DNA of 50,889 bases from an uncultured Saprospiraceae bacterium (GTDB taxonomy: Bacteria > Bacteroidota > Bacteroidia > Chitinophagales > Saprospiraceae). Below are positions 26,401-35,329 of the stretch, piece after piece. The notes beneath the pieces were generated by a model. That model saw nothing but the letters and a program-made list of their open reading frames with translations, did not search any database and had not been told where the DNA came from. Position numbers and translations under genes: made by a program. Where the stretch lies: positions 1 to 50,889 of the forward strand of contig CALDTZ010000080.1 in NCBI GenBank assembly GCA_937924805.1, given 5' to 3'. The first letter of the stretch is position 1, and each line of letters opens with the position of its first letter.

Positions 26401-26553
26401 TTTTCCATTGATGGAGTCAACGTTATGTCTCAAAAAGTGGACGCATTAGAGCGTGTAATATCTATGGAAGGTTTAGAAAATGGGTATTATTTAATCAGCC
26501 TTTCATCAGGTACAGATACGGTAACGAAATCCTTTATAAGAATGAAGAAGTAA
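23479..26553 (+). CDS. secreted M4 (thermolysin-like) metallopeptidase with T9SS type A sorting domain
   Basis: This 1024-residue protein has a signal peptide (residues about 1-19, ending FFCLNAQ). Residues about 50-200 form the propeptide with an FTP domain (VHYRFKQSYKGVPVFGGSYN) followed by PepSY-like sequence. The M4 catalytic domain covers about 215-525. Zinc ligands are His347 and His351 with catalytic Glu348 in VVGHEFMHGITD, and Glu371 in GAINESMSDIFG, at the standard 20-residue spacing; VHTNSSIGNHWFYLL is the conserved M4 segment with the catalytic His. Residues about 530-930 are beta-sandwich repeats typical of secreted Bacteroidota proteins. The last 80 residues are a T9SS type A sorting domain (VAIFPNPVREALTIKS, NIQIFSIDGVNVMS, LENGYYLISLSSG). 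The enzyme should be exported and then matured, degrading proteins outside the cell. The gene is monocistronic and ends 5 bases from the convergent permease gene. Confidence 0.93.
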   Translation: MKNIYLSFLIVFPFFCLNAQLSLQTNKAEANAWQHFESSDLSIDAFFEKEQINLGIDKHSKFRQSLRSEGKNGYVHYRFKQSYKGVPVFGGSYNLHEKNGKLVTANGRYASLKDKSIVPTISSDLVIHTAKEKMRNEKSASESVGTQKNISIVDEPTLIFIDKAFPKFSNSTLLAWQVDVICEKPYDKQRFIFDAHNGTLLTKLPLIHASSVPGTGKSTYYGIQDIVVDSVAPNEFTLFDDTRGQGITTFNDGMVPFVSSSSNFDYSNEKNGGAAVDAHYCTEKFYDMMLEKLGWDGLDDLGLSMNPVVHLGGGVDYVNAFWNGQNAFFGDGSCNHGPLTTLTVVGHEFMHGITDYTSNLIYSDESGAINESMSDIFGKSLEYFEDSDNFTWYIGDRFIETDLVEPFRSMEDPNMFSHPKYYGGEFWFDGGGVHTNSSIGNHWFYLLASGQNGTNEVGYNYNIEGLGIEKAMLVAWGSQRDYLVESSNYRDFFESSLLVAEELFGANSSEYDDVVEAWKAVGLFDDNTNEPIIDLSITVEDNVVNTCVLEDFFTVELLLRNTGNTDFIPTGNEFVNLQYQSSNGSELKQIEITESLSPGEQTVVIVEGFFYLDEIANYFLNFDITIIDDVFSNNNGYLFASNGISSDPDLELRAYFDEASCFSSVIDFTFYVENSSCSDFPLDTPFQIEIKDDLENVIYTLDTVFTFDIPQNFTVGINKSIDLGFTESGPISVELLYPDDSNLSNNNFTGVIQLADESINSEYYNDVESFNDLSGSLNLTTYSGDNFYTYQNDNYLVSTGLNPINLTNLCPKAEENFDGDLAYGNVNTIVSSCLDLQGMQGPTLAFDLVQFSNENFPFEQYSEISSMMKVSWVGTDSGEVYITNQEEGSVVHHDYLLPSDFVGELIFEFFTNTGVDINDSDFLAYDVVLLDDIEIYSDPTNTEDLRSESVAIFPNPVREALTIKSDIKIDNIQIFSIDGVNVMSQKVDALERVISMEGLENGYYLISLSSGTDTVTKSFIRMKK

Positions 26554-26558
26554 GGTTA

Positions 26559-27779
26559 TTAGAGGTCCATAACCACATTTTTTGCAATTTTAGATGAACG
26601 TTGTGCTGGAAGGAAAGAAGCTAAAAGTCCAATACCTAAAACGGTGGTAATAACTACGATTATATCGAAAAGTTTTAGTTCTATTGGATAAGCATCAATT
26701 AAAAATCCTTCTGGAACGGATATTAACCCAAAGTAAGTTTGTAAAAAATACAAGCTTAATGCTAACGCGATTCCAATAAACATGCCGACAATACATATTA
26801 GTAGACCGACATTTAAGAATACGAAGAATATATTTCTCTTGGTATACCCCATTGCTTTTAAGGTGGCGATATCTCCTTTTTTCTCTAATACAATCATCCA
26901 AAGGCATCCGATTAGGTTAAAAGCAATCAGGAGCATCGTTAAACTTACAATTAAGTAACTAACCCATTTTTCGATGCGCATAATATTCAAAAATGCAGCA
27001 TCTTGCTCATACCTTGTTTTGATAGATAGATTTTTTGGTAATGTAGTGGCTACCAGATCTTTAAATGTTTCGACGTCCGTCGTCGTTTTTAATTTCACTT
27101 CATAAGCACTAATCTGACCTTCTTTTTGGAACAATTCAGATGCAGCTTTAATATTGGTTAATATATATTGGTAATCATTGTCACTTTGTATTGCAAATAC
27201 ACCACGAGGATGAATATCTTTAAAAGTAAAATCAGCATTGTTACCAAATGATTTTTTTCGAGTAGGACTATATACTGTTATTGGGCTGAGGGAATTATGA
27301 ATAGATACGCCGAGTTTGTTTCTAAGATCAGCTGCAATCAAGCCATAGTTAATTTCCCCACCTCGTAACTGAAAGCTCCCTGAGACAAGCAAAGTGTCTA
27401 TTCCTGTGACACTAGGATAATAGGAGTCAACACCTTTAAGGATTCCAAATTCTTGAACATCATTATATTCAAAGAGTGCGACTTCTTCGATGGTAACAGA
27501 AACATGATCTACAAAATCAGAAGATCTAAGTTCTGCTAACCATTTATCATCAATCGGCACGGTTTTTCCTTCGATTGGTTTTATTAATAAGTCTGGGTTA
27601 AAGGCATTAAAAATGTTTCCTAATAAGCCTTCAAAACCATTAAATACAGATAAAATTAGTATCAATGCTGCAGTACCTATAGTAATACCAAATATCGAAA
27701 TGCCAGTGATAAGGTTAATGGCGTTTGTTGATTTCTTACCAAACAGATATCTTTTCGCTATTTCAAAAGATAATCTCAT
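26559..27779 (-). CDS. FtsX-like ABC permease of the LolC/LolE type
   Basis: The product is 406 residues. The N-terminus LSFEIAKRYLFGKKSTNAIN followed by ITGISIFGITIGTAALILIL is the classic LolC/E start. The first helix lies at about 22-45, an extracytoplasmic MacB_PCD-like region at about 50-260, and three C-terminal helices at about 270-395, with WMIVLEKKGDIATLKAMGYT as the ATPase-coupling loop. LolCDE extracts lipoproteins from the inner membrane for transfer to the outer membrane. No matching ATPase is next to it (LolD is often encoded elsewhere in Bacteroidota); the LolD-like gene at 40351 belongs to a different permease. It overlaps the end of the GH3-serine hydrolase gene by 4 bases (ATGA), so the two are translationally coupled. 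Confidence 0.88.
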   Translation of the reverse strand: MRLSFEIAKRYLFGKKSTNAINLITGISIFGITIGTAALILILSVFNGFEGLLGNIFNAFNPDLLIKPIEGKTVPIDDKWLAELRSSDFVDHVSVTIEEVALFEYNDVQEFGILKGVDSYYPSVTGIDTLLVSGSFQLRGGEINYGLIAADLRNKLGVSIHNSLSPITVYSPTRKKSFGNNADFTFKDIHPRGVFAIQSDNDYQYILTNIKAASELFQKEGQISAYEVKLKTTTDVETFKDLVATTLPKNLSIKTRYEQDAAFLNIMRIEKWVSYLIVSLTMLLIAFNLIGCLWMIVLEKKGDIATLKAMGYTKRNIFFVFLNVGLLICIVGMFIGIALALSLYFLQTYFGLISVPEGFLIDAYPIELKLFDIIVVITTVLGIGLLASFLPAQRSSKIAKNVVMDL

Positions 27780-30736
27780 GGTTTATTTGATATTGTCGAT
27801 TTTGAATTTGTTGTATTATAAGCTTTAATCGCTCTGTATGCAATTGACTGAACTCTAGGTCTATAATTCTTTCTGCCAAACGTTTTATTTTCCATTGTAG
27901 GAAAGGTACGATTCGATAGAAATATATAAATTAAATCTTCTTCAGGATCCGCAAATACAGCTGCACCTGTAAAACCAAGGTGACCAAATGTTTGGTTCGA
28001 AGCTTCCTCTGCCATGTTTAAGGTTTTCTTTGAATTCATTTCTTTCATATCAAATCCTAATCCACGCCGTGTTGATGACCCATACCGTCGAGTGAATATT
28101 TGAATCGTTTCCGGTTTCAAGTATTGATACCCGCCATATGACCCCCCATTAATTAACATTTGCATTAACACAGCTAAATCTTGTGAAGTAGAAAATAATC
28201 CTGCGTGACCAGCTACTCCACCAAGCATCGCCGCACCCATATCATGTACGTAACCTTGTACTTTTGTATCACGGAAATATTCATCTTTTTCACTCGGTAC
28301 AATTTCGTCAATCGAAAATTTGGTTAATGGATTAAATAGTGTCCGAGATAGGTTTAATGGTTTGTAAAATTTCCAACGTGCATATTTGTCAAGCGTAAAT
28401 TCGGATGTTTTTTCTATGATTTTTTGAAATAGATAAAAGCCTAAATCACTGTATTTATATTCTCTTTTATCACGTAGTTCACTGTCAGCTATTCGTTGGA
28501 ATATAGAATCTCTGTAATCAAACCTAAGATATAGGTCATCACAGACTTTGATATTAAAGCTATCATTTGATGTTGATCGATAATATTTATCGGAAATATT
28601 AGGCTTTTTATCATCAGTTAATGTCTTTTTATAAAAAGGGATCCATCCTGCTAATCTTGAGTGATGCGATAATACTTCATCACCAATAAGGTTTCCTTTA
28701 TTAGAGGATTTTAATTCTGGTAAATAAGAACTTAATGGTGCTTTACGATTAAAGAGCCCTTTGTCATGAAGTGCCATTAAAGAAATAGTCGACGCGAGAA
28801 TTTTTGTAACCGATGCTACATCATAAAGGTGTTCATTACTAACTTTTACCTTTTTATCGTAGTCGTGATATCCATACGCTTTTTGAAAGACGATTTTTCC
28901 ATCTTTTGCAATTAGAATTTGGCATCCGGGAGCTGCTTTTTTATCCAACATTTCTTGAATAACACCATCTATTTTGGATAGTGTATCGCTATTCATACCT
29001 ACACTTTCTGGAATTCCATACCGTAATCTTTGGAGGTTAGGGGTAATTATTTGACTACCATAAGGAAATTGTTCGTGTGCAGTTACTGGTAGTTTTCCTT
29101 TGATTGAGAAAGCGCCAAAATAAGCTTGAGCGGCCTTATCTTGAACGATTTCATTTTCTTCATAAGCCACCATGATAGTCGGAATGGTACTAAAATATCT
29201 TAAAGCATATGGAGAACCAAATAGGGTTAAAACTACATTGGTCCTAGTACTTAATTCGTAGATCAGTAATTTCTGTTGTTGGGTAATACCAAATCCTTTG
29301 CTTTCATATTTGCTCATGTCATGGAGACTAACAAAAACCATTTCATAAGCTTCCAACTTATCTACCATTTTTCTTTTAGCGTCATTTGAGAAGTCCTTAG
29401 GAAGATTAAAACTTGCAACCTCAGTATATGATTTTAGTCGAGATTGAAAGGCTGTAATAGTGTTAGATCCAAGAGAAATACTTGCATATTTTTTATCTAG
29501 TAATTGTTTTACTGGAATATTTTGACTTTGGTTATGTACTAAAGTTAAAGCATTCTCATAAAGTGTTTCGTTAAGGGCAATACCATTTTTATCATTGATA
29601 TCATCCATTACAGAAGAAATATTGATTACTTTTTGATTTTTGTGAATATTGTACTGGAATTTATGTTTAAGTATATTTAACACGGAGGTATTAAGTCTTT
29701 CTTCTGTAATTTTTCCATTTTCTATTGCTTCTTTTATAGCCTCAAAAGCAATTTTAAAATCAATAGGCATTAGGAGAATGTCATTGCCAGCAATAAAGGC
29801 CTCTACAGCCATTTCTCCCTTTTTAAAATTTTTAGCGACCCCTTGCATTTCTAATGCATCAGTGATTACTAACCCCTTAAATCCGATATCTTTTCGTAAT
29901 ATTTGTTGGATTCCATTTGCACTTAGGGAAATCGGTCGATTTGGTCGATTGTCGATGCTTGGTACATGTAAGTGCGCCGTCATGATACTCCCGACGTTCA
30001 ATTCAGATAAAACTCTAAAAGGTTTTAACTCCAAACTATCTAGCCTATTGCGATCAAAAGTTAAGACAGGTAAATCTAAATGTGAATCAACATTGGTATC
30101 TCCATGCCCAGGAAAGTGTTTGGCACAAGCAAGTACTCCATTTTCTTGAAGTCCTTTCATATAAGCATAACTTTTGGATGAAACATTAAACATATCCTCC
30201 CCAAAACTTCGATTATTGATAACAGGATTTGATGGATTGTTATTTATATCCACTACTGGAGCAAAATTTAAATTGACACCGATTCTTTTTAAATGTTTTG
30301 CTACGTTCTTACCCATTTCATAGACTAAATCATTATCTGTAATTGCACCTAAGGTTAATTGTCTTGGAAAACTAATACTCGTTTTAGGAAATCGCATACC
30401 TAATCCCCATTCCGCATCCATTGCTATTAAAAGTGGGATTTTAGATTTTGATTGATAAGAATTGGTTAATGTTGCTTGTGTTTTCGCATCACCTTGAAAA
30501 AAACATAGACCCCCGGGATGATACTTCTCTATTTCTTGAGTTAGTTTCTTTTCATGTTCTTTACCTAAGTTTGAATGTGCACGAAGCATAAATATTTGCC
30601 CAATCTTTTCATCAAGCGTCATTTTTTGCATCATTTCGCTTGCCCAAATATCCGATGGATTTGTGCTTCGGATTTCTTGGGCTTTAGCCAAATATCCGAA
30701 TATCATAAAAGAGATAAGACAAACAATTTTTCTCAT
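27776..30736 (-). CDS. glycoside hydrolase family 3 fused to class C beta-lactamase-like serine hydrolase
   Basis: This 986-residue protein has a signal peptide (about 1-19, ending YLAKAQ). The GH3 N-terminal domain (about 30-365) resembles NagZ-type beta-N-acetylhexosaminidases: AKHFPGHGDT (206-214) holds the His acid/base loop and ITDALEMQGV holds the nucleophile Asp293. A GH3 C-terminal-like region covers about 385-560. The second enzyme (about 575-975) is a beta-lactamase/esterase-type serine hydrolase: SVTK (Ser642, Lys645), YSD (Tyr762) and the late GVAGHAGLFS and LGFTGAAVF segments. Such fusions are known in Bacteroidota, and together they could cut glycan and peptide or ester bonds of peptidoglycan fragments. 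Its stop overlaps the permease start by 4 bases, and it begins 4 bases after the TMTC-like gene, so the three form one operon. Confidence 0.9.
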   Translation of the reverse strand: MRKIVCLISFMIFGYLAKAQEIRSTNPSDIWASEMMQKMTLDEKIGQIFMLRAHSNLGKEHEKKLTQEIEKYHPGGLCFFQGDAKTQATLTNSYQSKSKIPLLIAMDAEWGLGMRFPKTSISFPRQLTLGAITDNDLVYEMGKNVAKHLKRIGVNLNFAPVVDINNNPSNPVINNRSFGEDMFNVSSKSYAYMKGLQENGVLACAKHFPGHGDTNVDSHLDLPVLTFDRNRLDSLELKPFRVLSELNVGSIMTAHLHVPSIDNRPNRPISLSANGIQQILRKDIGFKGLVITDALEMQGVAKNFKKGEMAVEAFIAGNDILLMPIDFKIAFEAIKEAIENGKITEERLNTSVLNILKHKFQYNIHKNQKVINISSVMDDINDKNGIALNETLYENALTLVHNQSQNIPVKQLLDKKYASISLGSNTITAFQSRLKSYTEVASFNLPKDFSNDAKRKMVDKLEAYEMVFVSLHDMSKYESKGFGITQQQKLLIYELSTRTNVVLTLFGSPYALRYFSTIPTIMVAYEENEIVQDKAAQAYFGAFSIKGKLPVTAHEQFPYGSQIITPNLQRLRYGIPESVGMNSDTLSKIDGVIQEMLDKKAAPGCQILIAKDGKIVFQKAYGYHDYDKKVKVSNEHLYDVASVTKILASTISLMALHDKGLFNRKAPLSSYLPELKSSNKGNLIGDEVLSHHSRLAGWIPFYKKTLTDDKKPNISDKYYRSTSNDSFNIKVCDDLYLRFDYRDSIFQRIADSELRDKREYKYSDLGFYLFQKIIEKTSEFTLDKYARWKFYKPLNLSRTLFNPLTKFSIDEIVPSEKDEYFRDTKVQGYVHDMGAAMLGGVAGHAGLFSTSQDLAVLMQMLINGGSYGGYQYLKPETIQIFTRRYGSSTRRGLGFDMKEMNSKKTLNMAEEASNQTFGHLGFTGAAVFADPEEDLIYIFLSNRTFPTMENKTFGRKNYRPRVQSIAYRAIKAYNTTNSKSTISNKP

Positions 30737-30740
30737 TACA

Positions 30741-32645
30741 TTATTTATTGAACTGGTCTAATATTGTAGGATCGATAGCTGAAGCTAAATCAAATTGCTT
30801 CTGTGCAGAGACTTCATCACCAGCATTTTTATAGGCAATCCCTAAATTAACGTAACCTTGGGCATTTTCTGGTTGAAGATCTACGGTTTTTTTAAAATAT
30901 TCGATCGCTTTAAGATGATTCTTTTGCATTCCATAGCTAATTCCCATTAATCGGAACACTTCAGGATCTTTCTCGCCAAGCTGTTCAGCTTGCTTTAAAT
31001 ATTTTAATGCTCGTGGTATATCATTCATTTTTTCACCGAAATACCGTCCTGCCTGCCTCAAAGCGATGGGCAAGTTTTTGAGAGCAGGTTTATAATCAGG
31101 ATCCAAGGATAGACTCTTTTCATAATCTTGAATGGATTCGGTATAATTTTCTAAATAATAATGAGAATTGGCTCGAAGTAAATAAGCATTTTTGTACGTA
31201 GGATGAATTTCAATCGCTTGATTTAAATATTCAATCGCTTGATTTAAATTTTTAGTTTTAATCGGACCTTTGGTCAGTTTTTCAGAAGTCGTTGATAGTG
31301 CTCCACCAGCAGCGTTCAAAAGTTTTGCGCTATTTGAAGATGTCTTAACATCAGTAGTAAATAAAGTATAATCATCCTTCCAAACCATATTTCTTGACAC
31401 CGTTTTTATTGAAAATAACAATAGTAAAACACTACCTATAGCTAAAGTAAGGGTGCTTTTTTTTCGAAAACCATGCAAAAATAGATAGGCTGTAAACCAT
31501 GCAAATGCTAAGGACGGCATAAAAAGAAACCGCTCACTCATATTTGTACCAATAGGAAATACAATATTTGAAACGATCGATAAACTTATAAAGTAAAACC
31601 AAATACAATAACTAATAAATTTGTTTTTCTTTAATAAGAAAAAGGATAACACTACAAGTCCTATGTTTAATAGTACAGAGAATAAGACCGTGATATCACT
31701 GAAAGACATAATATCGATATGCCTTGGATAATAATCATGCGTCAGCGGATGTGGGACGATCAATAATTTTAAATAGATTAGTAATGTATAAAATATTGTC
31801 GCTAATTTTTCTCCACTGTCAAAAGGTATGTATCGTGTTCCATTCCATTTAAGGAAGGGGTTGTTCATCAATTCGGTAGAATTACCACCCATATCAAACC
31901 CAAGAATACTAGATCTAATTATTAAAAAAATAGTAGTAGCTGCAATGGCCGGTAACATTAAACGAAGACTTTTCGTCCATTTTTGTTGTTTGAATAAGAT
32001 TAAACCTAAGGGTACGATAGCCAGAAATGTAATGGTATTTTCTTTACTTAAAATACCAAGAAAGAAACAAAGACCAGCATAGATTAAATACTTAATGGAA
32101 GGTTTTTCTACATGTTTTAATAAGAAATAGAAAGAAGCTAATGACCCAAGCATAGCCATGATTTCATCCCTTCCTTTAATATTGGCGACTACCTCCGTAT
32201 GAATAGGGTGGGCGATGAAAATCAATGCTGAAACAAATGCTAAAAGCTTGATGTCTTTTGGAAATATATCTATAAATAGTAAATATGAAATAGCATAAAT
32301 GATGCACCCCAAAAATCCAAATAGTAACACATTTATTAAATGTCCAATCCAAGGTTTTTTGCCAAAAAATTGATACTCAATAGCAAACATGATTGGTGTT
32401 AAAGGACGATAACGACCTCCTGCAACTAATTTAGTTTTTCCTTCCTCTTTGAAAAACCCAAAAAAAGTATCTTTTGTCAATAATCCAGGAATGCCACTAA
32501 TTCCTTTTGTTGTAAACATATTATCATAGATTACAATCGCGTCATCTTGCGTATAATCGTGTGTTAAGGTATTCGCATATAAGATAAACCCAAAAACCAT
32601 TATCGTAATGTAATGAGCTTTTGAGTTTTCTAAAATTGCTTTCAT
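30741..32645 (-). CDS. TMTC-like GT-C membrane protein with C-terminal TPRs
   Basis: This 634-residue protein has about ten to twelve membrane helices in the first 420 residues, followed by tetratricopeptide repeats from about 440 to 630 (AIEIHPTYKNAYLLRANSHY; SLDPDYKPALKNLPIA; DLQPENAQGYVNLGIAYKNA). The first loop has DYTQDDAIVIYDNMFTTKG, with the paired acidic residues expected of a GT-C glycosyltransferase active site, and FIAHPIHTEVVANIKGRDEI is the signature of TMTC-type (DUF1736-like) proteins. Eukaryotic TMTCs are protein O-mannosyltransferases; bacterial relatives are mostly uncharacterised, so glycosyl transfer from a polyprenyl donor in the periplasm is an inference. It is the first gene of the operon with the GH3-serine hydrolase and LolC/E-type genes. 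Confidence 0.85.
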   Translation of the reverse strand: MKAILENSKAHYITIMVFGFILYANTLTHDYTQDDAIVIYDNMFTTKGISGIPGLLTKDTFFGFFKEEGKTKLVAGGRYRPLTPIMFAIEYQFFGKKPWIGHLINVLLFGFLGCIIYAISYLLFIDIFPKDIKLLAFVSALIFIAHPIHTEVVANIKGRDEIMAMLGSLASFYFLLKHVEKPSIKYLIYAGLCFFLGILSKENTITFLAIVPLGLILFKQQKWTKSLRLMLPAIAATTIFLIIRSSILGFDMGGNSTELMNNPFLKWNGTRYIPFDSGEKLATIFYTLLIYLKLLIVPHPLTHDYYPRHIDIMSFSDITVLFSVLLNIGLVVLSFFLLKKNKFISYCIWFYFISLSIVSNIVFPIGTNMSERFLFMPSLAFAWFTAYLFLHGFRKKSTLTLAIGSVLLLLFSIKTVSRNMVWKDDYTLFTTDVKTSSNSAKLLNAAGGALSTTSEKLTKGPIKTKNLNQAIEYLNQAIEIHPTYKNAYLLRANSHYYLENYTESIQDYEKSLSLDPDYKPALKNLPIALRQAGRYFGEKMNDIPRALKYLKQAEQLGEKDPEVFRLMGISYGMQKNHLKAIEYFKKTVDLQPENAQGYVNLGIAYKNAGDEVSAQKQFDLASAIDPTILDQFNK

Positions 32646-32730
32646 AGCGCTTTAATATAGTATTAAGTGGTTATATACAACAAATTTATAGATATAAAAA
32701 AGAATAATATTATATATCGACGATAAATAA

Positions 32731-32759
32731 AAAAAGGCTAGACAAAATTTGCCTAGCCT
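32731..32759 (-). terminator. intrinsic terminator of the second sigma operon
   Basis: AGGCTAG and CTAGCCT (32735-32741 and 32753-32759) form a 7-base stem extended by a CAAA/TTTG pair past one mismatch. A T-run follows on the minus strand. It lies 87 bases past the stop of the RskA-like lipoprotein gene at 32847. Confidence 0.8.
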
Positions 32760-32846
32760 CATAAAATCAATACAACATTTATATGGCAAACTAAACGAAA
32801 ACGCTATTACTATTTATTTTGGCTTAGAATTCAGATTTACATTCTA

Positions 32847-33725
32847 TTATCTAGAAACTTTTCCTGTTGGATTAGTTGAAACTGCATTATTGTCCATTCC
32901 TAATAGGGTGTGTACTTCAGGATTTGAAGGAATCATACCGACTAATGGTTTTAATGTAAATGGAGCGGCACTATTATCTGGAACAGGCTCGATAGAAATA
33001 ACAGCTGCGCCACCTGCAAGGTCCGCTGGAAATGTAATCCCCAATGGAGCATTAACTAAAAAATCTTCGCCTGGGAAAGGTGGCGTTCCTTCTGAACCAC
33101 TATAGATCGCTTGGTTATCAATACCTGCCGGATCTAAAAACGTTCCAGTTGAAACAGGCACACCATCTATTACGGCCCACCCTTCATAAGCCCAACCTTC
33201 AGGTAGAGTAGGAAGGTGCAAAGATTGAGAAGGTCCACTTGGGTCCAACCACCATAAACCACTTGCTTCATTGGTGTCAGGTCCATCTGATGGTGTTGCT
33301 AAAATGTATTCGCCGTGTGCGTCCGTAAAATCGTTTCCTAAAGCAGCACTATGCTCAACTGTAAGGTCTGCAGTGGTACCATCAAAGTCACCTGCAAGAA
33401 TATGTACATTTGACGGAGCAAGGTCGTTATCTGGGTTAGGTTCAATTGTTAAAACAAAAGTTGAAGCTTTTTCAATGTCATCTTCGTCAACAACATTCAG
33501 AAATAAAGTTTCATTTAAAATAACTTGACCATTCGGGACTATACCTGTACTTACTGGATTTCCATCTACGATTAGCCATCCTTCATACGCGTAATCTGAT
33601 CCTAGATCTTCAAGGCCATTCAATTCAATACTTAGTGATTTTTGATCATCTTCATCATCCGAACAAGAAACGATACTTATGGCTAATAATAAAATGAAAA
33701 ATGATTTTAATTTCCAATTCAACAT
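32847..33725 (-). CDS. lipoprotein with two RskA (anti-sigma-K)-like domains
   Basis: This 292-residue protein has a lipobox (SIVSCSDDEDD, Cys21). The mature part consists of two copies of the same domain of roughly 100 residues. Copy 1 has YEGWLIVDGNPVSTG and FVLTIEPNPDNDLAP; copy 2 has YEGWAVIDGVPVSTG and AVISIEPVPDNSAAP. The pattern 'Y-E-x-W-h-h-x-D-G-x-P-V-x-x-G' followed by 'h-x-h-E-P' is that of the C-terminal extracytoplasmic domain of RskA/anti-sigma-K proteins. Here it occurs as a lipoprotein with no sigma-binding segment and no transmembrane helix. Being 76 bases downstream of a membrane partner of an ECF sigma factor, it may be the sensory or ligand-binding component of that pathway. 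No ligand is known. Confidence 0.7.
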   Translation of the reverse strand: MLNWKLKSFFILLLAISIVSCSDDEDDQKSLSIELNGLEDLGSDYAYEGWLIVDGNPVSTGIVPNGQVILNETLFLNVVDEDDIEKASTFVLTIEPNPDNDLAPSNVHILAGDFDGTTADLTVEHSAALGNDFTDAHGEYILATPSDGPDTNEASGLWWLDPSGPSQSLHLPTLPEGWAYEGWAVIDGVPVSTGTFLDPAGIDNQAIYSGSEGTPPFPGEDFLVNAPLGITFPADLAGGAAVISIEPVPDNSAAPFTLKPLVGMIPSNPEVHTLLGMDNNAVSTNPTGKVSR

Positions 33726-33801
33726 GTCTATATTTTTTTAGGTTTTAAATGAATATCACCCTTAATATGTAGTTGAAAATGAAAGGTTGCCTAGGAAAAA
33801 A

Positions 33802-35319
33802 TTAAAATCTCAAAACTGTCCCCAAGTTGACATTAATCAATTGTAAATAGGTAGACGGATCATCGCTTGCTTGTACTTTTCTCAATGAATTAATCGAATG
33901 ACTATACGATGAGTTTACAATGAAACGTACCTGATTACTATAGTTATAGCCCAATTCTAGCCCTACTTCTGCTGTGTAAAAAAGGGATTGGTATGAATCA
34001 ATGCTTTGGGATTCCTTCGCTGCCATAACTAAATCATTCGCTTTTAATAAAGAAATTTGTGTTGCATTTTTAAGCTTAAGAATATAATTTATACTCGGTT
34101 GTACATTTGCTGATAATACGAATTTTGACTTTTGTAGTAATTTAAATTGATAGGTGAAACCAAGACTAACCAAGTCTAGCTCTTGGCTAATCATAGCAGC
34201 CATAAATAAGTTTTCATCTTCGATTAAATTTAAGTTTTTCATTTCTAAATCAGATTCTTGAGTCGAAAATCCAAGGGGTGAATCATAATCTAAGTAAGCT
34301 CGATACTGACTTTCATTCGAAGCATTGTTATAAATATTGTCAGAGTTGTAATTATGTGAAGACGCCAAAAGACTATGATTTTCAATTTTATCATAACCAA
34401 GACTAATTATAATGGATTGCTTTTTTGATAAATTATACGATAGACCTATTTCAAATCCTAATCCACTATTGAAGGCATCATAGCCGACAAGCATTTGATT
34501 CCCGACAGGAGGAAGGTTTGTCATCTTAAAAGATGATGCGTTACTAGAGCCAAGAAGCCTTAAACCCCATTGTTTTTGAGGTTCGTGATTTTCTGTTTTG
34601 TTATTGGGTAAGATTGCTAACGTCAGAGGCATTCTTTCTTTTTTGTGAAAGATTCCTGATGCTTTCTTTTTAATCGGCAAAATATTTTCTGTTTTGTAAG
34701 AATTTATAGCATTCGATTTTTGATTTTGAGAATCAACTAGGGTGTTTTTAGATTGGGTTTTATCATTGGCAATGTTCATGACAAATGAATTGTCTGATGT
34801 CGATCGATTTGATGCAACTGCGATTCGGTATGTATTAATTAGATGATCCTTTTGAATATGACTATTCTTTTTTCTTGAATTGTTTTTCGACTCTATTATA
34901 GTTGATTCGTCATTCAACGATGCTGTTTTGTTTCTCGGTTTACGATCGATGGTTACCTTATTATTGTCTTGTTCTATAGTTGTTTTATTTTCTTTCTTTG
35001 ATGTTTTGAATAGAGGTCTTTCAAATTGATCCTTTACATTTGGTGTTTCGTTTTTCAGTGCGATTTTTAGCGCATTTATTTCATTTTGTGAATCTTGAAT
35101 TATTTTTTGTGTTTTGAAAACATAATAGAAAGCACTAAATAGAAGCGCACAACCTAGTAGAAGAAATAAAGGTTTTTTGTTGCTTGATTTTTTTGATTCA
35201 ATCTGTAGAAAGGCATTTTCAAAAAGATCATCTGGCGGTACATTCCATCCATCAGGTGAAGTTCCTGTAGATAGTTTTTTATTAAATAATTGTTCGAAAT
35301 CGTCTTTATAATTGCTCAT
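33802..35319 (-). CDS. putative sigma regulator: inner-membrane helix plus C-terminal beta-barrel
   Basis: This 505-residue protein starts with a short soluble segment (MSNYKDDFEQLFNKKL), has one hydrophobic helix at about 50-68 (LFLLLGCALLFSAFYYVF), a predicted coiled coil (about 70-90) and a Lys/Asn/Ser-rich stretch up to about 240. Residues about 245-505 look like an outer-membrane beta-barrel of the PorT type: GLGFEIGLSYNLSKKQSIII, VSLGFTYQFKLL, VGLELGYNYSNQVRFIV and a final VNLGTVLRF. So one chain could span both membranes, a design seen in Bacteroidota beside ECF sigma genes. The N-terminal segment could bind the sigma factor; this is inferred from its position 10 bases after the sigma gene. 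There is no signal peptide cleavage site. Confidence 0.7.
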   Translation of the reverse strand: MSNYKDDFEQLFNKKLSTGTSPDGWNVPPDDLFENAFLQIESKKSSNKKPLFLLLGCALLFSAFYYVFKTQKIIQDSQNEINALKIALKNETPNVKDQFERPLFKTSKKENKTTIEQDNNKVTIDRKPRNKTASLNDESTIIESKNNSRKKNSHIQKDHLINTYRIAVASNRSTSDNSFVMNIANDKTQSKNTLVDSQNQKSNAINSYKTENILPIKKKASGIFHKKERMPLTLAILPNNKTENHEPQKQWGLRLLGSSNASSFKMTNLPPVGNQMLVGYDAFNSGLGFEIGLSYNLSKKQSIIISLGYDKIENHSLLASSHNYNSDNIYNNASNESQYRAYLDYDSPLGFSTQESDLEMKNLNLIEDENLFMAAMISQELDLVSLGFTYQFKLLQKSKFVLSANVQPSINYILKLKNATQISLLKANDLVMAAKESQSIDSYQSLFYTAEVGLELGYNYSNQVRFIVNSSYSHSINSLRKVQASDDPSTYLQLINVNLGTVLRF

Positions 35320-35329
35320 GGGTATTGCC

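Noticed and set aside
32749..33528. Plus-strand open frames opposite the RskA-like lipoprotein
   Set aside because: Antisense to a lipoprotein gene with a clear lipobox and duplicated domain; one starts inside the terminator hairpin.
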